Of a stretch of 64,000 nt of DNA, positions 32,872 to 41,304 are shown in pieces. The stretch is from Anaerofilum faecale (GTDB lineage: Bacteria > Bacillota > Clostridia > Oscillospirales > Ruminococcaceae): the NCBI GenBank assembly GCA_019114265.1, contig DXFV01000042.1, forward strand, positions 12,888 through 76,887. Reading direction: 5' to 3'. The notes under the pieces are model-generated. The model worked only from the letters and a program-made list of their open reading frames with translations, had not been told where the DNA came from and ran no database searches. How positions within the stretch are numbered: the stretch's first letter is position 1; each line of letters begins with the position of its first letter. Position numbers and translations under genes: made by a program.

Positions 32872-33747
32872 ATGCAGTATACCATTGAAAATGAATTTTT
32901 GGTCCTGACCGTGGACAGCCGCGGCGCCGAGGCGGTGAGCCTGGTCTGGAAAGCCGACGGCAGCCAGCTGCTGTGGCAGGCCGACCCCGCCGTGTGGGGC
33001 CGCCACGCGCCGCAGCTGTTCCCCTACACCGGCCGCATCAAAGGGGGCGCTTTCACCGCCAAGGGGCGGGAATACAAGGCGGGCGCGCACGGCTTCGCCC
33101 GCGACCTGGAGCACACCCTGGCAGACAAAAAGGCCGACTGCCTGACCCTGGAGCTGCGTTCCAGCGAGGAGACGCTGGCGCGCTGGCCCTACGAGTTCGT
33201 CCTGCGCACCACCTACCGTCTGGAGGGCGCTTCGCTGGTGCACCACACCGAGGTGCAGAATCCCGGCAGTGAGACGCTGCGGTTCGGCTTTGGGTATCAC
33301 CCGGGCTTCGTCTGCCCCTTCGACGCCGACCACCGCGCCGCCGATTACGATATCGTCTTCGACTGCCCCCAGACCCCGGTGGTGCAGGACACGCCGGACG
33401 GCCTGTGCGACGGCACCCATCTGCTGATGGAAAACAGCGCCGTGCTGCCGATGTCGGACGATATGTTCGCCAACGACTCCATCTGCCTGACCCGGCTGTC
33501 CGCCAAAACGCTGTCGGTGGCCGAGCGCGGGAGCGGCCGCCGCGTGGAGCTGGACATCGAGGGCTTCCCCTACGTGCTGCTGTGGAGCGCCCCCACCGAG
33601 CAGCTGAAATTCGTCTGCGTGGAGCCGTGGCATTCCCTGCCCGACCGTGTGGACGCCACCGGACGCTGGGAGGACAAGCCCTGCGCCGCCGCGCTGGAGC
33701 CGGGCGAGAACTGGAGCACGGCCCTGAAGGCCACCTTCGTCCGATGA
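32872..33747 (+). CDS. aldose 1-epimerase family protein
   Basis: A 291-residue galactose-mutarotase-fold protein of the LacX/YihR-like branch. The N-terminus MQYTIENEFLVLTVDSRGAE and the PQLFPYTGRIKGG stretch (~45-57) are typical, the conserved GYHPGFVCP (~142-150) supplies the catalytic-type His, and VCVEPWHSLPD (~247-257) supplies the acidic base region. It would speed anomer interconversion of a free or phosphorylated sugar. The ATG follows AAGGAGG. Its stop overlaps the next gene's ATG, which couples it to a tRNA-modification gene without an evident metabolic link. Confidence 0.88.
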   Translation: MQYTIENEFLVLTVDSRGAEAVSLVWKADGSQLLWQADPAVWGRHAPQLFPYTGRIKGGAFTAKGREYKAGAHGFARDLEHTLADKKADCLTLELRSSEETLARWPYEFVLRTTYRLEGASLVHHTEVQNPGSETLRFGFGYHPGFVCPFDADHRAADYDIVFDCPQTPVVQDTPDGLCDGTHLLMENSAVLPMSDDMFANDSICLTRLSAKTLSVAERGSGRRVELDIEGFPYVLLWSAPTEQLKFVCVEPWHSLPDRVDATGRWEDKPCAAALEPGENWSTALKATFVR

Positions 33748-34478
33748 GCTGGTACGAGCGCAGCGCCCTGCTGCTGGGCGAGGACGGGATGCAGCGCCTG
33801 GCCGCCGCAACGGTGGCGGTGTTTGGTCTGGGCGGGGTGGGCAGCTATGCCGCCGAGGCGCTGGCGCGCAGCGGCGTGGGCAGTCTTGTGCTGGTGGACG
33901 ACGACGTGGTGGCCGAGAGCAACCTGAACCGCCAGCTGGTGGCGCTGCACAGCACCATTGGCCGCCCCAAGGCGGAGGTGGCCGCCGCCCGCATCGCGGA
34001 CATCGCCCCCGGCTGCCGGGTGCAGGCGGTGCGGCTGTTCTACACCCCCGAAACGGCGGACCGGCTGGACCTGTCCGGCTGCGATTATGTGATCGACGCC
34101 ATCGACACGGTGAGCGGAAAGCTGGAGATCCTCGCCCGCGCACAGGCGGCGGGGGTGCCGGCCATCAGCTGCATGGGCACCGGCAATAAGCTGCACCCGG
34201 AAAAGCTGTGCGTCACCACGCTGGACAAGACCGAGGGCTGCCCGCTGGCGCGGGTGATGCGGCGGGAGTGCCGCGCCCGCGGCATCGGGCCGGTGAAGGT
34301 GGTGTATTCCACCGAGCCGCCCATCCGCCACGCGGGCGCCTCTCTGCCCCAGACCGGCGCCGATATGCGGCCCGGCCAGCCCAAACGGAGCACGCCCGGC
34401 AGTATGGCCTTTGTGCCGGGCTGCGCGGGGCTGATGCTGGCGGCCGAGGTGGTGCGCGCCATCGCGGGCGCGCCCTGA
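33744..34478 (+). CDS. tcdA: tRNA threonylcarbamoyladenosine dehydratase
   Basis: A 244-residue E1-like (ThiF/MoeB fold) enzyme that uses ATP to cyclise t6A37 of tRNAs to ct6A. The Rossmann motif VFGLGGVGSYAAEALARSG (~29-47), DDDVVAESNLNRQ (~53-65, with the adenylation Arg/Asn), IDAIDTVSGK (~115) and the PGSMAFVPG loop near the end are characteristic of TcdA/CsdL rather than MoeB or ThiF. The ATG overlaps the epimerase stop codon (ATGA). A terminator follows, so this two-gene unit ends here. Confidence 0.9.
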   Translation: MSWYERSALLLGEDGMQRLAAATVAVFGLGGVGSYAAEALARSGVGSLVLVDDDVVAESNLNRQLVALHSTIGRPKAEVAAARIADIAPGCRVQAVRLFYTPETADRLDLSGCDYVIDAIDTVSGKLEILARAQAAGVPAISCMGTGNKLHPEKLCVTTLDKTEGCPLARVMRRECRARGIGPVKVVYSTEPPIRHAGASLPQTGADMRPGQPKRSTPGSMAFVPGCAGLMLAAEVVRAIAGAP

Positions 34479-34507
34479 CCGGCGCGCGCGTGCTGTTTGG
34501 AACCCGC

Positions 34508-34540
34508 GGCCTGCCCGTTTGCGGCAGGCCGGTTTTCTTT
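34508..34540 (+). terminator. intrinsic terminator after tcdA
   Basis: GGCCTGCC (34508-34515) pairs with GGCAGGCC (34523-34530), followed by GGTTTTCTTT. Confidence 0.7.
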
Positions 34541-34559
34541 GCAAAGGAGTGTTGTTTCG

Positions 34560-35657
34560 ATGAGCGAATATCCCGTTGTGCTGGCGGCGCCCTCCCGCTA
34601 TGTCCAGCAGCCCGGCCTGCTGAACGACCTGGGGCGGTGGTGCCGTCCGTTCTGCCCGGGCGGCAGCGTGCTGGTGATCGCCGCGCCGCACATCATGCCC
34701 CGCGCCGCGGCGCTGAAGGCCGGGTTTGCGCGGGAAGGGATGAAGATGGAGCTGGCAGAGTTCGGCGGCGAGTGCTGCAACGCCGAGATCAGCCGGCTGC
34801 GCGGCGCGATGCTGCGCGCCTGCTGCACGATGGTGGTGGGCATCGGCGGCGGCAAGGTGCTGGACACCGCCAAGGCGGTGGCGCATTTTCAGCAGGTGCC
34901 GGTGGCGGTGGCGCCCACAGCGGCCTCGTCCGACGCGCCCTGCAGCGCGCTGGCGGTGTTATACACCGCAGACGGACGTCTGGACCGCTATCTTCCGCTG
35001 ACGCAGAACCCCCAGCTGGTGCTGGCCGACAGCGAGGTGATCGCCGCCGCACCGCCGCGCCTGCTGGCGGCGGGCATGGGCGACGCACTGGCCACCTGGT
35101 ACGAAGCCCGCGCCTGCGCGCGCAGCCGGGCGGTGTGTTCCAGCGGCGGCGTGGCGGGCGCGGCGGCGCTGGCAATGGCGCGGGGATGCCGGGACATCCT
35201 GTTTGCGATGGGCGAGACGGCGCTGGCCGATGCAAAGGCAGGCCGCCGCACCGGCGCGGTGGAGCAGGTGATCGAGGTGAACCTCTACCTCAGCGGGGTG
35301 GGCTTTGAGAACGGCGGTCTGGCCGCCGCCCACGCGGTGAACAACGCCTTTTCCGGGGTGGGGCTGTGTCCCGGCGTGATGCACGGCGAGTTGGTGGCCT
35401 TCGGCCTGCTGGTGCAGCTGACGCTGGAACAGGACGACGAGGAATTCGCCCATGTGCTGCGGTTCTGCCGGATGGCCGGGCTGCCCTGCACGCTGGCCGA
35501 CATCGGATGCGGGCAGCTGGGCCCCGAGATGCTGGAGCTGGTGGCGGAAAAGGCGTGCGACGCCTCCGGCCCGATGAAAAACATGCCCTTCGCGGTGACG
35601 CCCGCCGCGCTGTGTGAGGCCATCCGCACCGCCAGCACGCGGGCGCAGGGGGAATAA
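34560..35657 (+). CDS. glycerol dehydrogenase family protein (iron-containing alcohol dehydrogenase fold)
   Basis: A 365-residue member of the GldA branch. It opens with a substrate/NAD domain (PSRYVQQPGLLNDLGRW), then the NAD-binding GIGGGKVLDTAKAV (~94-107) and PTAASSDAPCSALAV (~121-135). Metal ligands are expected at Asp/His in GMGDALATWYEA (~172-183) and GVMHGELVAFGLL (~270-282). It would oxidise glycerol to dihydroxyacetone or reduce the reverse with NAD(H). The ATG at 34560 follows AAAGGAG. The gene follows a terminator but has no clear promoter of its own, so some read-through from tcdA is possible. Confidence 0.9.
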   Translation: MSEYPVVLAAPSRYVQQPGLLNDLGRWCRPFCPGGSVLVIAAPHIMPRAAALKAGFAREGMKMELAEFGGECCNAEISRLRGAMLRACCTMVVGIGGGKVLDTAKAVAHFQQVPVAVAPTAASSDAPCSALAVLYTADGRLDRYLPLTQNPQLVLADSEVIAAAPPRLLAAGMGDALATWYEARACARSRAVCSSGGVAGAAALAMARGCRDILFAMGETALADAKAGRRTGAVEQVIEVNLYLSGVGFENGGLAAAHAVNNAFSGVGLCPGVMHGELVAFGLLVQLTLEQDDEEFAHVLRFCRMAGLPCTLADIGCGQLGPEMLELVAEKACDASGPMKNMPFAVTPAALCEAIRTASTRAQGE

Positions 35658-35723
35658 ACGACCGCTGGAGGGTATCGTAATCCTTCCCCTTTGCACAATC
35701 TTCCCGGCTTTCCCGGTCGTCTG

Positions 35724-35758
35724 CCGCCGTCCCGCTCTTGCGGGGCGGCGGATTTTTT
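35724..35758 (+). terminator. intrinsic terminator after the glycerol dehydrogenase gene
   Basis: CCGCCGTCCCGC (35724-35735) pairs with GCGGGGCGGCGG (35740-35751) around a TCTT loop, followed by ATTTTTT. Confidence 0.85.
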
Positions 35759-35783
35759 ACCTTTATTTTACAACGGCAGGCTA

Positions 35784-35816
35784 TTGGATTTTACATCCGG
35801 TATTGTATCCTATACA
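35784..35816 (+). promoter_or_regulatory. candidate promoter of a stand-alone RNA
   Basis: Two readings overlap: TTGGAT (35784) - 16 - TATCCT (35806), or TTTACA (35790) - 15 - TATACA (35811). The word TTGTAT-CCT-ATACAA here is also nearly palindromic and could be an operator. Confidence 0.4.
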
Positions 35817-35819
35817 AGA

Positions 35820-35997
35820 AAGCCGACGGAGAAAGGCCGCATCACAGAAGCCCATTTCTTCGGAGCGAGCCCGGCGGAATGCCCCGCCATTTGCCCGCTC
35901 CAAACGTCGGCCGGTTCCTTTGAGCTGATCCATATCCTTATCTCTGCACGGAAACGACCCTCCCGCCGCACTGGCAGGAGGGCCGTTTCCCTTTTTG
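35820..35997 (+). ncRNA. candidate structured non-coding RNA, family unknown
   Basis: A ~175-base interval with a promoter-like sequence just upstream and its own terminator, but no credible reading frame. GCCGACG (35822-35828) pairs with CGTCGGC (35905-35911) and encloses a short GAAG / CTTC hairpin and a GGAGCG / CGCTCC stem (35862-35867 with 35896-35901) topped by GGCGG / CCGCC, giving a three-way junction. The terminator stem GGAAACGACCCTCC (35950-35963) / 35977-35990 is followed by CTTTTT. It does not match my recollection of SRP, 6S, tmRNA or common riboswitch consensus. The next gene is on the other strand, so it would not be a cis leader. Confidence 0.4.
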
Positions 35998-37569
35998 TCA
36001 GACGGGCGCGCCGTTCTGCATCGCCAGCACCCGGTCGGCGATCTTTTCGGCGGCGGCGCGGTCGTGGGTCACCACCAGCATCGCACAGCCGGCGGCGTTC
36101 TGCACCCCTTTCAGCATCCGCAGCACATTGGCCCGGCTGGAGGCGTCCAGCATAGCGGTGGGCTCGTCGGCGATCAGGACCGACGGCTGCATGGTCAGCG
36201 CGCGCGCCAGCGCCAGCCGCTGCAATTGCCCGCCCGAAAGCTCCCCCGCGCGCCGCTGCAAAAACGCCTCGCCGGCGGGAAGGCCCACCATCTCCAGCGC
36301 CCGGCAGACAGCCTCCCGCGCCTCCTGTTCGCCGTGGTACAGACCGGCCAGCAGTCCCGGCTCGGCCGCCGCCCGCAGCACCGTAAAGTGTGGGTTCACG
36401 GCGGCGGCGCTGTCCTGCGCCACCAGCTGCATCCCGCCGGGGCGATCCATCCGGCCGCTCTCCCCTTCAAACTCTATCGTCCCGGCGTCGGGCGCGAGGA
36501 ATCCCGCCGCCACCGCACACAGGGTGCTCTTGCCGCTGCCGGCCGGTCCGGTGAGGGCCACCGTTTCGCCCGCGTACAGCTCCAGCGCCGCATCTCGCAG
36601 CACCGGCTGCCCGCCCAGCGCCTTGTGTATCCCCCGCAGCCGCATCCGGCAGACCACGCCGCCCCGGTGGCAGGCCAGCTTTCGCCCGTCCTGCATTTTC
36701 ACAAGCGGCGGCTGCCTCTCGGCGCAGGCGGGGACGCTCTGGGTGCAGCGGGCACAGAAAACGCACCCCTTCCCCTCCGGTTCCTTTGCCGGGCGGATGC
36801 CCCACAGGTCCCGCAGTGGATACAGCTCAGGGAAGGAGGCCAGCAGGCCGCGGGTGTAGGGGTGGCGGGGAGATTCGAGCAGCTGCTGTGTGCCGCCCTC
36901 CTCCACCAGCTGCCCGCCGTACAGCACCAGCGTGCGGTCGGCCGCCCGCCGGGCCACCGTGACGTCGTGGGTGACGGTGACGGTGGCGATGCCCTGCGCA
37001 TGCAGTTTGTCCACAAAGCGCAGAAAATCCTCCCGCGCGTCCTCGTCCAGCGCGCTGGTGGGCTCGTCCAGCAGCAAGAGCGGCGGGCGCAGGGCGGCCG
37101 CCATCGCCAGCATGCACTTCTGGGCCATCCCGCCCGACAATTGCCCCGGCGTTTTGTCCAGCGTCCCGTCCGGCAGGCCCGCCTCCTCCAGCAAGGCCCT
37201 GGCCCGGGCGGGCCACGCGGCGCGGGGATACCGCCGCGCCAGCACCTCGCACAGCTGGGCATAGACGGTGGCGGACGGGTTCATCCACTGGGCGGCGTTC
37301 TGAAAGCAGAGGGCAAACTGCTCCATCCGCAGCGCCCGCAGCTGCGTTTCCCGCATCGCCCCGATGTCCTGCCCGGCCAGCAAGATCTGCCCCGACACGG
37401 TGGCGCGGGGGGCGTCCAGCCTTGCCAGCGCCCGCAGCAGGGTGGTTTTGCCGCTGCCGGATTCCCCCAGCACCGCCACCCGCTCGCCCGGCTGTACCGC
37501 CAGGTCCAGCGGGCCCAGCACAAAGCCGGGGTATTCCACCCGCAGTCCCTTTGCTTCAAGCAGCGCCAT
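35998..37569 (-). CDS. peptide/nickel-type ABC transporter ATP-binding protein, two fused ATPase domains
   Basis: A 523-residue energising subunit in which the usual DppD- and DppF-like ATPases are one chain. Domain 1 has Walker A GESGSGKTT (~36-44), signature LSGGM (~143) and Walker B LLLLDEPTSALD (~163), followed by the Dpp-type C-terminal Cys cluster (GCVFCARCTQ). Domain 2 has GPAGSGKST (~332), LSGGQLQRLALARAL (~437) and ADEPTAMLD (~460). An upstream in-frame GTG exists, but GGGAGG is placed for the ATG at 37569. It overlaps the permease gene by 14 bases and is the last gene of the operon. Confidence 0.92.
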   Translation of the reverse strand: MALLEAKGLRVEYPGFVLGPLDLAVQPGERVAVLGESGSGKTTLLRALARLDAPRATVSGQILLAGQDIGAMRETQLRALRMEQFALCFQNAAQWMNPSATVYAQLCEVLARRYPRAAWPARARALLEEAGLPDGTLDKTPGQLSGGMAQKCMLAMAAALRPPLLLLDEPTSALDEDAREDFLRFVDKLHAQGIATVTVTHDVTVARRAADRTLVLYGGQLVEEGGTQQLLESPRHPYTRGLLASFPELYPLRDLWGIRPAKEPEGKGCVFCARCTQSVPACAERQPPLVKMQDGRKLACHRGGVVCRMRLRGIHKALGGQPVLRDAALELYAGETVALTGPAGSGKSTLCAVAAGFLAPDAGTIEFEGESGRMDRPGGMQLVAQDSAAAVNPHFTVLRAAAEPGLLAGLYHGEQEAREAVCRALEMVGLPAGEAFLQRRAGELSGGQLQRLALARALTMQPSVLIADEPTAMLDASSRANVLRMLKGVQNAAGCAMLVVTHDRAAAEKIADRVLAMQNGAPV

Positions 37570-38398
37570 CCTGTTTTCCTCCCGTTGCACGGCCGGGCAG
37601 CCGCCGTTCCAGCCAGCGGGCCAGCAGCCGCACGCACAGCAGTGTGCACAGCAGCGCCAGCACCGGCGGCAGCAGCCACCACAGCCAGTAATCTGTGAAA
37701 TAAATGCCCGAAAAGCGGCTGGCTTTGCTGATCATCAGCCCCCACGAGCGGGCCAGCGGGTCGCCCAGGCCCAGATAGGCCAGCGACGATTCCTGCAAGA
37801 TCGCCCGCCCGCAGACGCCCAGCCCGTTCACCGCCGCAAGGCCCAGCACCTCCGGCAGGATGTGGGCGCGCAGGATATACCACAGCCCGCCGCCGTACCG
37901 CGCCGCCAGCCGCACATACATCCGCCCCCGCACCGCGGCGGCCGCCGCCCGCACCTGCTTGGCGATGGGCGCCCAGCTGAACAGGGTGATGATGAGCGCC
38001 AGCGCCGCGCGGCTCTGGCCGAAAAAGGCCCCCAGCACCACCAGCACCGGCAGCTGCGGCATGGCGAGAAACAGGTGGATGACGAGATCCACCGCCGCGG
38101 CCGCCCCGCCGGGAGCCAGCGCCGCCGCCATGCCCGCCGCCGTTCCCAGCACAAAGGCCCCCGCCGCGCAGACAAGCCCCAGCGCCATGCTGGAGAAAAA
38201 GCCGCCGGACAGCTGGGCGTAGATGTCCACCCCCAGATTGTCGGTGCCCAGCAGATGCCCCGCGCCGGGCGGCTGGAGGGAATCGCCGCTGGGCAGGTCG
38301 GCCGGGTGGGGATTGGCCCACAGCCCCAGCGCGAAAAACACCGCCAGCGCCGCTAGCATGCCGCCCAGCACAAAGGCCGGCCAGTTTCTGCGCATCAT
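37556..38398 (-). CDS. peptide/nickel-type ABC transporter permease (DppC/NikC-like)
   Basis: A 280-residue inner-membrane subunit with about six helices. The conserved loop LLGTDNLGVDIYAQLSGG (~49-66) after the first helix is a DppC/OppC hallmark, and the ATPase-docking region lies at ~155-190. The start at 38398 shares four bases with the preceding permease's stop (ATGA), and two consecutive ATG codons are available. It forms the channel with the DppB-like subunit. Peptide and metal importers of this family cannot be told apart from the permease alone. Confidence 0.9.
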   Translation of the reverse strand: MMRRNWPAFVLGGMLAALAVFFALGLWANPHPADLPSGDSLQPPGAGHLLGTDNLGVDIYAQLSGGFFSSMALGLVCAAGAFVLGTAAGMAAALAPGGAAAAVDLVIHLFLAMPQLPVLVVLGAFFGQSRAALALIITLFSWAPIAKQVRAAAAAVRGRMYVRLAARYGGGLWYILRAHILPEVLGLAAVNGLGVCGRAILQESSLAYLGLGDPLARSWGLMISKASRFSGIYFTDYWLWWLLPPVLALLCTLLCVRLLARWLERRLPGRATGGKQDGAA

Positions 38399-39351
38399 GC
38401 CGCCCCCCTTTTCCGGTTGATCCAGTCGCCCGCCGCAAGGCTGCACACCATCAGCAGCGCCGACAGCCCGAACACCCCTTGCAGCATCGGGTAATCGCGG
38501 TAGCGCACCGCCTCGCGCATCACGGTGCCCACCCCCGGATAGCCAAAGACGTTCTCCACCAGCATCGCGCCGCCCAGCGCCTGCCCCAGACCGAGAAAGG
38601 CGCGGGCAATGATGGGGGGCGCGGCGTTGCGCAGCAGGTACACCCGCCGGATGCGCCCCTCGGCCAGCCCCTTGGCGCGCGCGCCGGTGAGATACGGCCG
38701 GGAGGCCACCGCCAGACAACTGGCGCGGGCGGTGAAGAAAAAGCCCGGCGTCATCACCAGCCACAGCGACACCGTCGGCAGCAGCGCGTGCAGCGCGAGG
38801 TCTGCCAGCCGCTGCACCGGACCGGTATAGACGGCAAAGGCGGTCTCTCCCCCGCCCAGCGGCAGCCATCCGCTGGGGGCGGCCACGCAGAACAGAAGCA
38901 AAAGACCGATGAGATACGGCGGCGTCTCACACAGCAGCGACGCCGCCGCGGACAGCACCCGGTCGGCCCTCTCGCTGCGCACGCACCACAGCGCCAGCGC
39001 CACCCCGGCGGCGAGGCTGGCCGCCAGGCTCACCGCCATCAGACCCGCCGTCCAGGGCAGGCGCTGGGCCAGCACCTCGGCCACCGGCATGTGGTAGTGG
39101 ATGCTGTAGCCCCAGTCCCCGCGCAGGTTTCGGGACACTGTGTCCCGAAACTGCTGTGCCAGCGGTTTGTCCAGCCCGTACCATTCCCGCAGCTGCTCCA
39201 GCTGCTCGGCGGTGTAGGCGGCGTCCATCTCCTCGCCGCCCACCGCGCTGGAATACTGCAGCGGGTCGCCGGGCATCAGGCGGGGAAGGAAAAAGTTGAA
39301 CAGGTACAGCGCCACCAGCGTGGCCGCAAACAGCAGCGCTCTGCGCTTCAT
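38395..39351 (-). CDS. peptide/nickel-type ABC transporter permease (DppB/NikB-like)
   Basis: A 318-residue permease. It begins with the first helix (ALLFAATLVALYLFNFFLP) and then the DppB-type PGDPLQYSSAVGG loop. The WYGLDKPLAQQF segment (~60-71) and the long periplasmic region before helix 2 are typical. The EAA-like docking loop is near YLTGARAKGLAEGRI (~230-244). The ATG at 39351 follows AAAGGGGG. It is the second gene of the operon. Copy C of the double-hairpin repeat separates it from the binding-protein gene and could lower downstream expression or stabilise the upstream message. Confidence 0.9.
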   Translation of the reverse strand: MKRRALLFAATLVALYLFNFFLPRLMPGDPLQYSSAVGGEEMDAAYTAEQLEQLREWYGLDKPLAQQFRDTVSRNLRGDWGYSIHYHMPVAEVLAQRLPWTAGLMAVSLAASLAAGVALALWCVRSERADRVLSAAASLLCETPPYLIGLLLLFCVAAPSGWLPLGGGETAFAVYTGPVQRLADLALHALLPTVSLWLVMTPGFFFTARASCLAVASRPYLTGARAKGLAEGRIRRVYLLRNAAPPIIARAFLGLGQALGGAMLVENVFGYPGVGTVMREAVRYRDYPMLQGVFGLSALLMVCSLAAGDWINRKRGAA

Positions 39352-39380
39352 CGGTTTTCCCCCTTTCATTCCATGCCAAA

Positions 39381-39433
39381 GGCTTCCCCCTGGGGGGGAA
39401 GCTGTCACGCGAAGCGTGACTGATGAGGGGAAG
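39381..39433 (+). repeat. double-hairpin intergenic repeat, copy C
   Basis: Hairpin 1 is GCTTCCCC / GGGGAAGC, hairpin 2 is GTCACGC / GCGTGAC with a GAA loop, and the tail is TGATGAGGGGAAG. It lies inside the ABC operon between the binding-protein and DppB-like genes, read on the strand opposite to them. Confidence 0.8.
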
Positions 39434-39485
39434 TCCGGCGGACCGCACCCGCTTCCCCCGGCCGCTGTGCAGGCATCCGCTCTGC

Positions 39486-41045
39486 TCACCGCAGCATATA
39501 CGACAGCCGGTTCTGCTCGGCCTGCTGATAGGCATAGGTCTTCATCCATCCGTCGTACACATCCTTGCGGTACATCGAATAGGATGACCTGGTGGCCACC
39601 ACCACCAGCGGGATCTCCCGGCTGATCTCCACCTGCAGCTCGGCCAGCAGCTCCTTGCGCCTGTCCGGGTCGGGTTCCGCCTTTTGTGCGTCGGCCAGCG
39701 CGGTGATGGCCGCGTTTTCGTATCCGATCGGCCCCATGTTGTGGGGGTTGCCGCCCTTGTTTTTGGCGGTGTCGGAGAAAACGGTGCGCAGATAATCGGG
39801 CGGATTGTTCCCCCATCCGCCGTTCGACACCAGCGTCAGCTCGTAATCGCCCGCATTCACCATCTGGTCGCGAGTGGCGGAGTCATACGCCTGCACCGTC
39901 ACCGCCACGCCCGCCGCCTGCAGATCGTTCGCCAGCAGCTCGGCGATGGCCAGGTCGTCGCCGGAATCGGCGCACAGCATCGTCAGCTCCAGCCCCAGCG
40001 GCTCCAGCAATGCCTTCGCCTTGCCGGGTCGGTAGGGATACTGCACGCAGCCGGGCGCGTAGTAGGGGCTGGAGGGCGGCACATCCCCCGCGCTGCCCAC
40101 GCTGCCCGCGCCGCGGAATACCTTGTCCACCACCGCCTGCCGGTCCAGCGCCCAATACAGCGCCTCACGCAGCGATTTGTCCAGCAGCTGCGGGCATTTT
40201 TCAAAGTTCACCAGCAGCTTTGTGCCCATGTCGTCGCTCTTTTCCACCAGCCCGATCGACGGGTCGTCCCGGTAGCGTCCGGCCAGGTCGGCGGGCATGT
40301 CGGTGATGTCGATCTCGCCCCTCTCAAAGGCCAGCAGCGGATCGCTCACCGGCACGAACAGCACCCGCTGGGCCGCCGGGGTGCCCGCGCAGAAATCGTT
40401 TTGGGCGGTGAACTCATAGCTGCCGGTGGCCGCGTCGTAGCCGGTGCAGGCATACGCGCCGCTGCCCACCAGATAGCCCTCGCCGGTGTAGGTGTAGGGG
40501 TCGTCCACCTGTTCCCAGATGTGCCTGGGCAGGATCACAAAGCTGCCCAGCGCCGACAGGGTGTCGGCGTCGGTGCGGGCGGCGGTGATGGTGATGGTGC
40601 GCTCGTCCTGCACCGCACAGCTCTCCACCAGGAAGGCGTCCCCCGCCCCCAGGCTGGCCGACACCGGCGGATGGGCGCGGTAGTAGTCGATGGTGAAGGC
40701 CACGTCGGCGGCGGTGAGCGGCGTGCCGTCCTGGAACTTTGCGCCCGCGCGCAGGGTGAAGGTGTACTCGCTGCCGCTTTGCCGCCAGCTCTCGGCCAGC
40801 CAGCCCACGTCGCCCGTCTCGTCCTTTTCGAGCAGGCTGCCGTACACCAGCCGCATCCTGGCCTGGCCCGGCCCGCGGGACTGGTGCAGAAAGGGGTTGG
40901 GCGCGCCCCAGTCGGTGCCGCCCGCCAGACGCAGCGTCTGCACCTGGCCGGGCAGCAGGCTGCCCGTCTGGGACGCCGGGGCCGCACAGCCCGCCAGCAG
41001 CGCCAGCGCCAGCAGCACGGACAGGAGGCGTTTGCGGTATTTCAT
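39486..41045 (-). CDS. extracellular solute-binding lipoprotein, family 5 (DppA/OppA/NikA type)
   Basis: A 519-residue cargo-binding protein. The signal peptide ends in lipobox LLAGC (Cys ~20). The family-5 signature appears at ~95-130 (YTFTLRAGAKFQDGTPLTAA followed by DVAFTIDYYR), and the LREALYWALDRQAVVDKVFR segment (~320-339) is characteristic. It captures peptides, nickel or another small ligand for the two permeases and the fused ATPase encoded downstream. The ATG at 41045 follows AAAGGATGA. It is first in the operon, behind a ~190-base leader containing an intrinsic terminator, so expression is probably attenuated. Confidence 0.92.
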   Translation of the reverse strand: MKYRKRLLSVLLALALLAGCAAPASQTGSLLPGQVQTLRLAGGTDWGAPNPFLHQSRGPGQARMRLVYGSLLEKDETGDVGWLAESWRQSGSEYTFTLRAGAKFQDGTPLTAADVAFTIDYYRAHPPVSASLGAGDAFLVESCAVQDERTITITAARTDADTLSALGSFVILPRHIWEQVDDPYTYTGEGYLVGSGAYACTGYDAATGSYEFTAQNDFCAGTPAAQRVLFVPVSDPLLAFERGEIDITDMPADLAGRYRDDPSIGLVEKSDDMGTKLLVNFEKCPQLLDKSLREALYWALDRQAVVDKVFRGAGSVGSAGDVPPSSPYYAPGCVQYPYRPGKAKALLEPLGLELTMLCADSGDDLAIAELLANDLQAAGVAVTVQAYDSATRDQMVNAGDYELTLVSNGGWGNNPPDYLRTVFSDTAKNKGGNPHNMGPIGYENAAITALADAQKAEPDPDRRKELLAELQVEISREIPLVVVATRSSYSMYRKDVYDGWMKTYAYQQAEQNRLSYMLR

Positions 41046-41079
41046 CGTCTCATCCTTTCGTTTTTCATGGCACGGCCGC

Positions 41080-41127
41080 AAAAAAGCGGCCAGACAGGGC
41101 GGAACTCCTTCCGTCTGCCTGGCCGCT
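41080..41127 (-). terminator. leader terminator (attenuator candidate) of the ABC operon
   Basis: On the minus strand, a long stem (41104-41127 side pairing with 41085-41104) ends in GGCCGCT followed by six U. It sits ~35 bases ahead of the binding-protein ATG. An upstream segment, GGCCAGGCAGG (minus strand of 41176-41186), could instead pair with the terminator's 3' arm CCTGTCTGGCC (41088-41098) through 11 pairs including one G-U, which would be an antiterminator. Confidence 0.6.
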
Positions 41128-41274
41128 GCGTGTCTGCCCGATGGCCGGGAGCTGCTGCTCCGGAACAAGGCGGGGCCTGCCTGGCCCCTCTGCGCGCGAG
41201 CCGGTTGTGCGCATGGTTCTGTGCGGGGCGCTGTGCGCCGCCCGCCGGTCTTCCTGACCGGCCGATACAGTATC

Positions 41275-41304
41275 AGCATACCATATCCCGCCCCGCGCTG
41301 TCAA
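41275..41304 (-). promoter_or_regulatory. promoter of the peptide/nickel-type ABC operon
   Basis: On the minus strand, a consensus TTGACA (41299-41304), an 18-base spacer and TATGCT (41275-41280). Predicted start is near 41268, giving a leader of ~220 bases rich in hairpins. The 41045-41575 gap holds this leader and an AT-rich divergent region with no gene. Confidence 0.65.

Noticed and set aside
33744..34478. E1-like protein as MoeB/ThiF of cofactor biosynthesis
   Set aside because: Sequence pattern and the late PGSMAFVPG loop match TcdA; no thi or moa genes nearby.
35820..35997. Structured RNA as a riboswitch for the ABC transporter gene
   Set aside because: The RNA reads rightward and the transporter genes read leftward, so it cannot be their leader.
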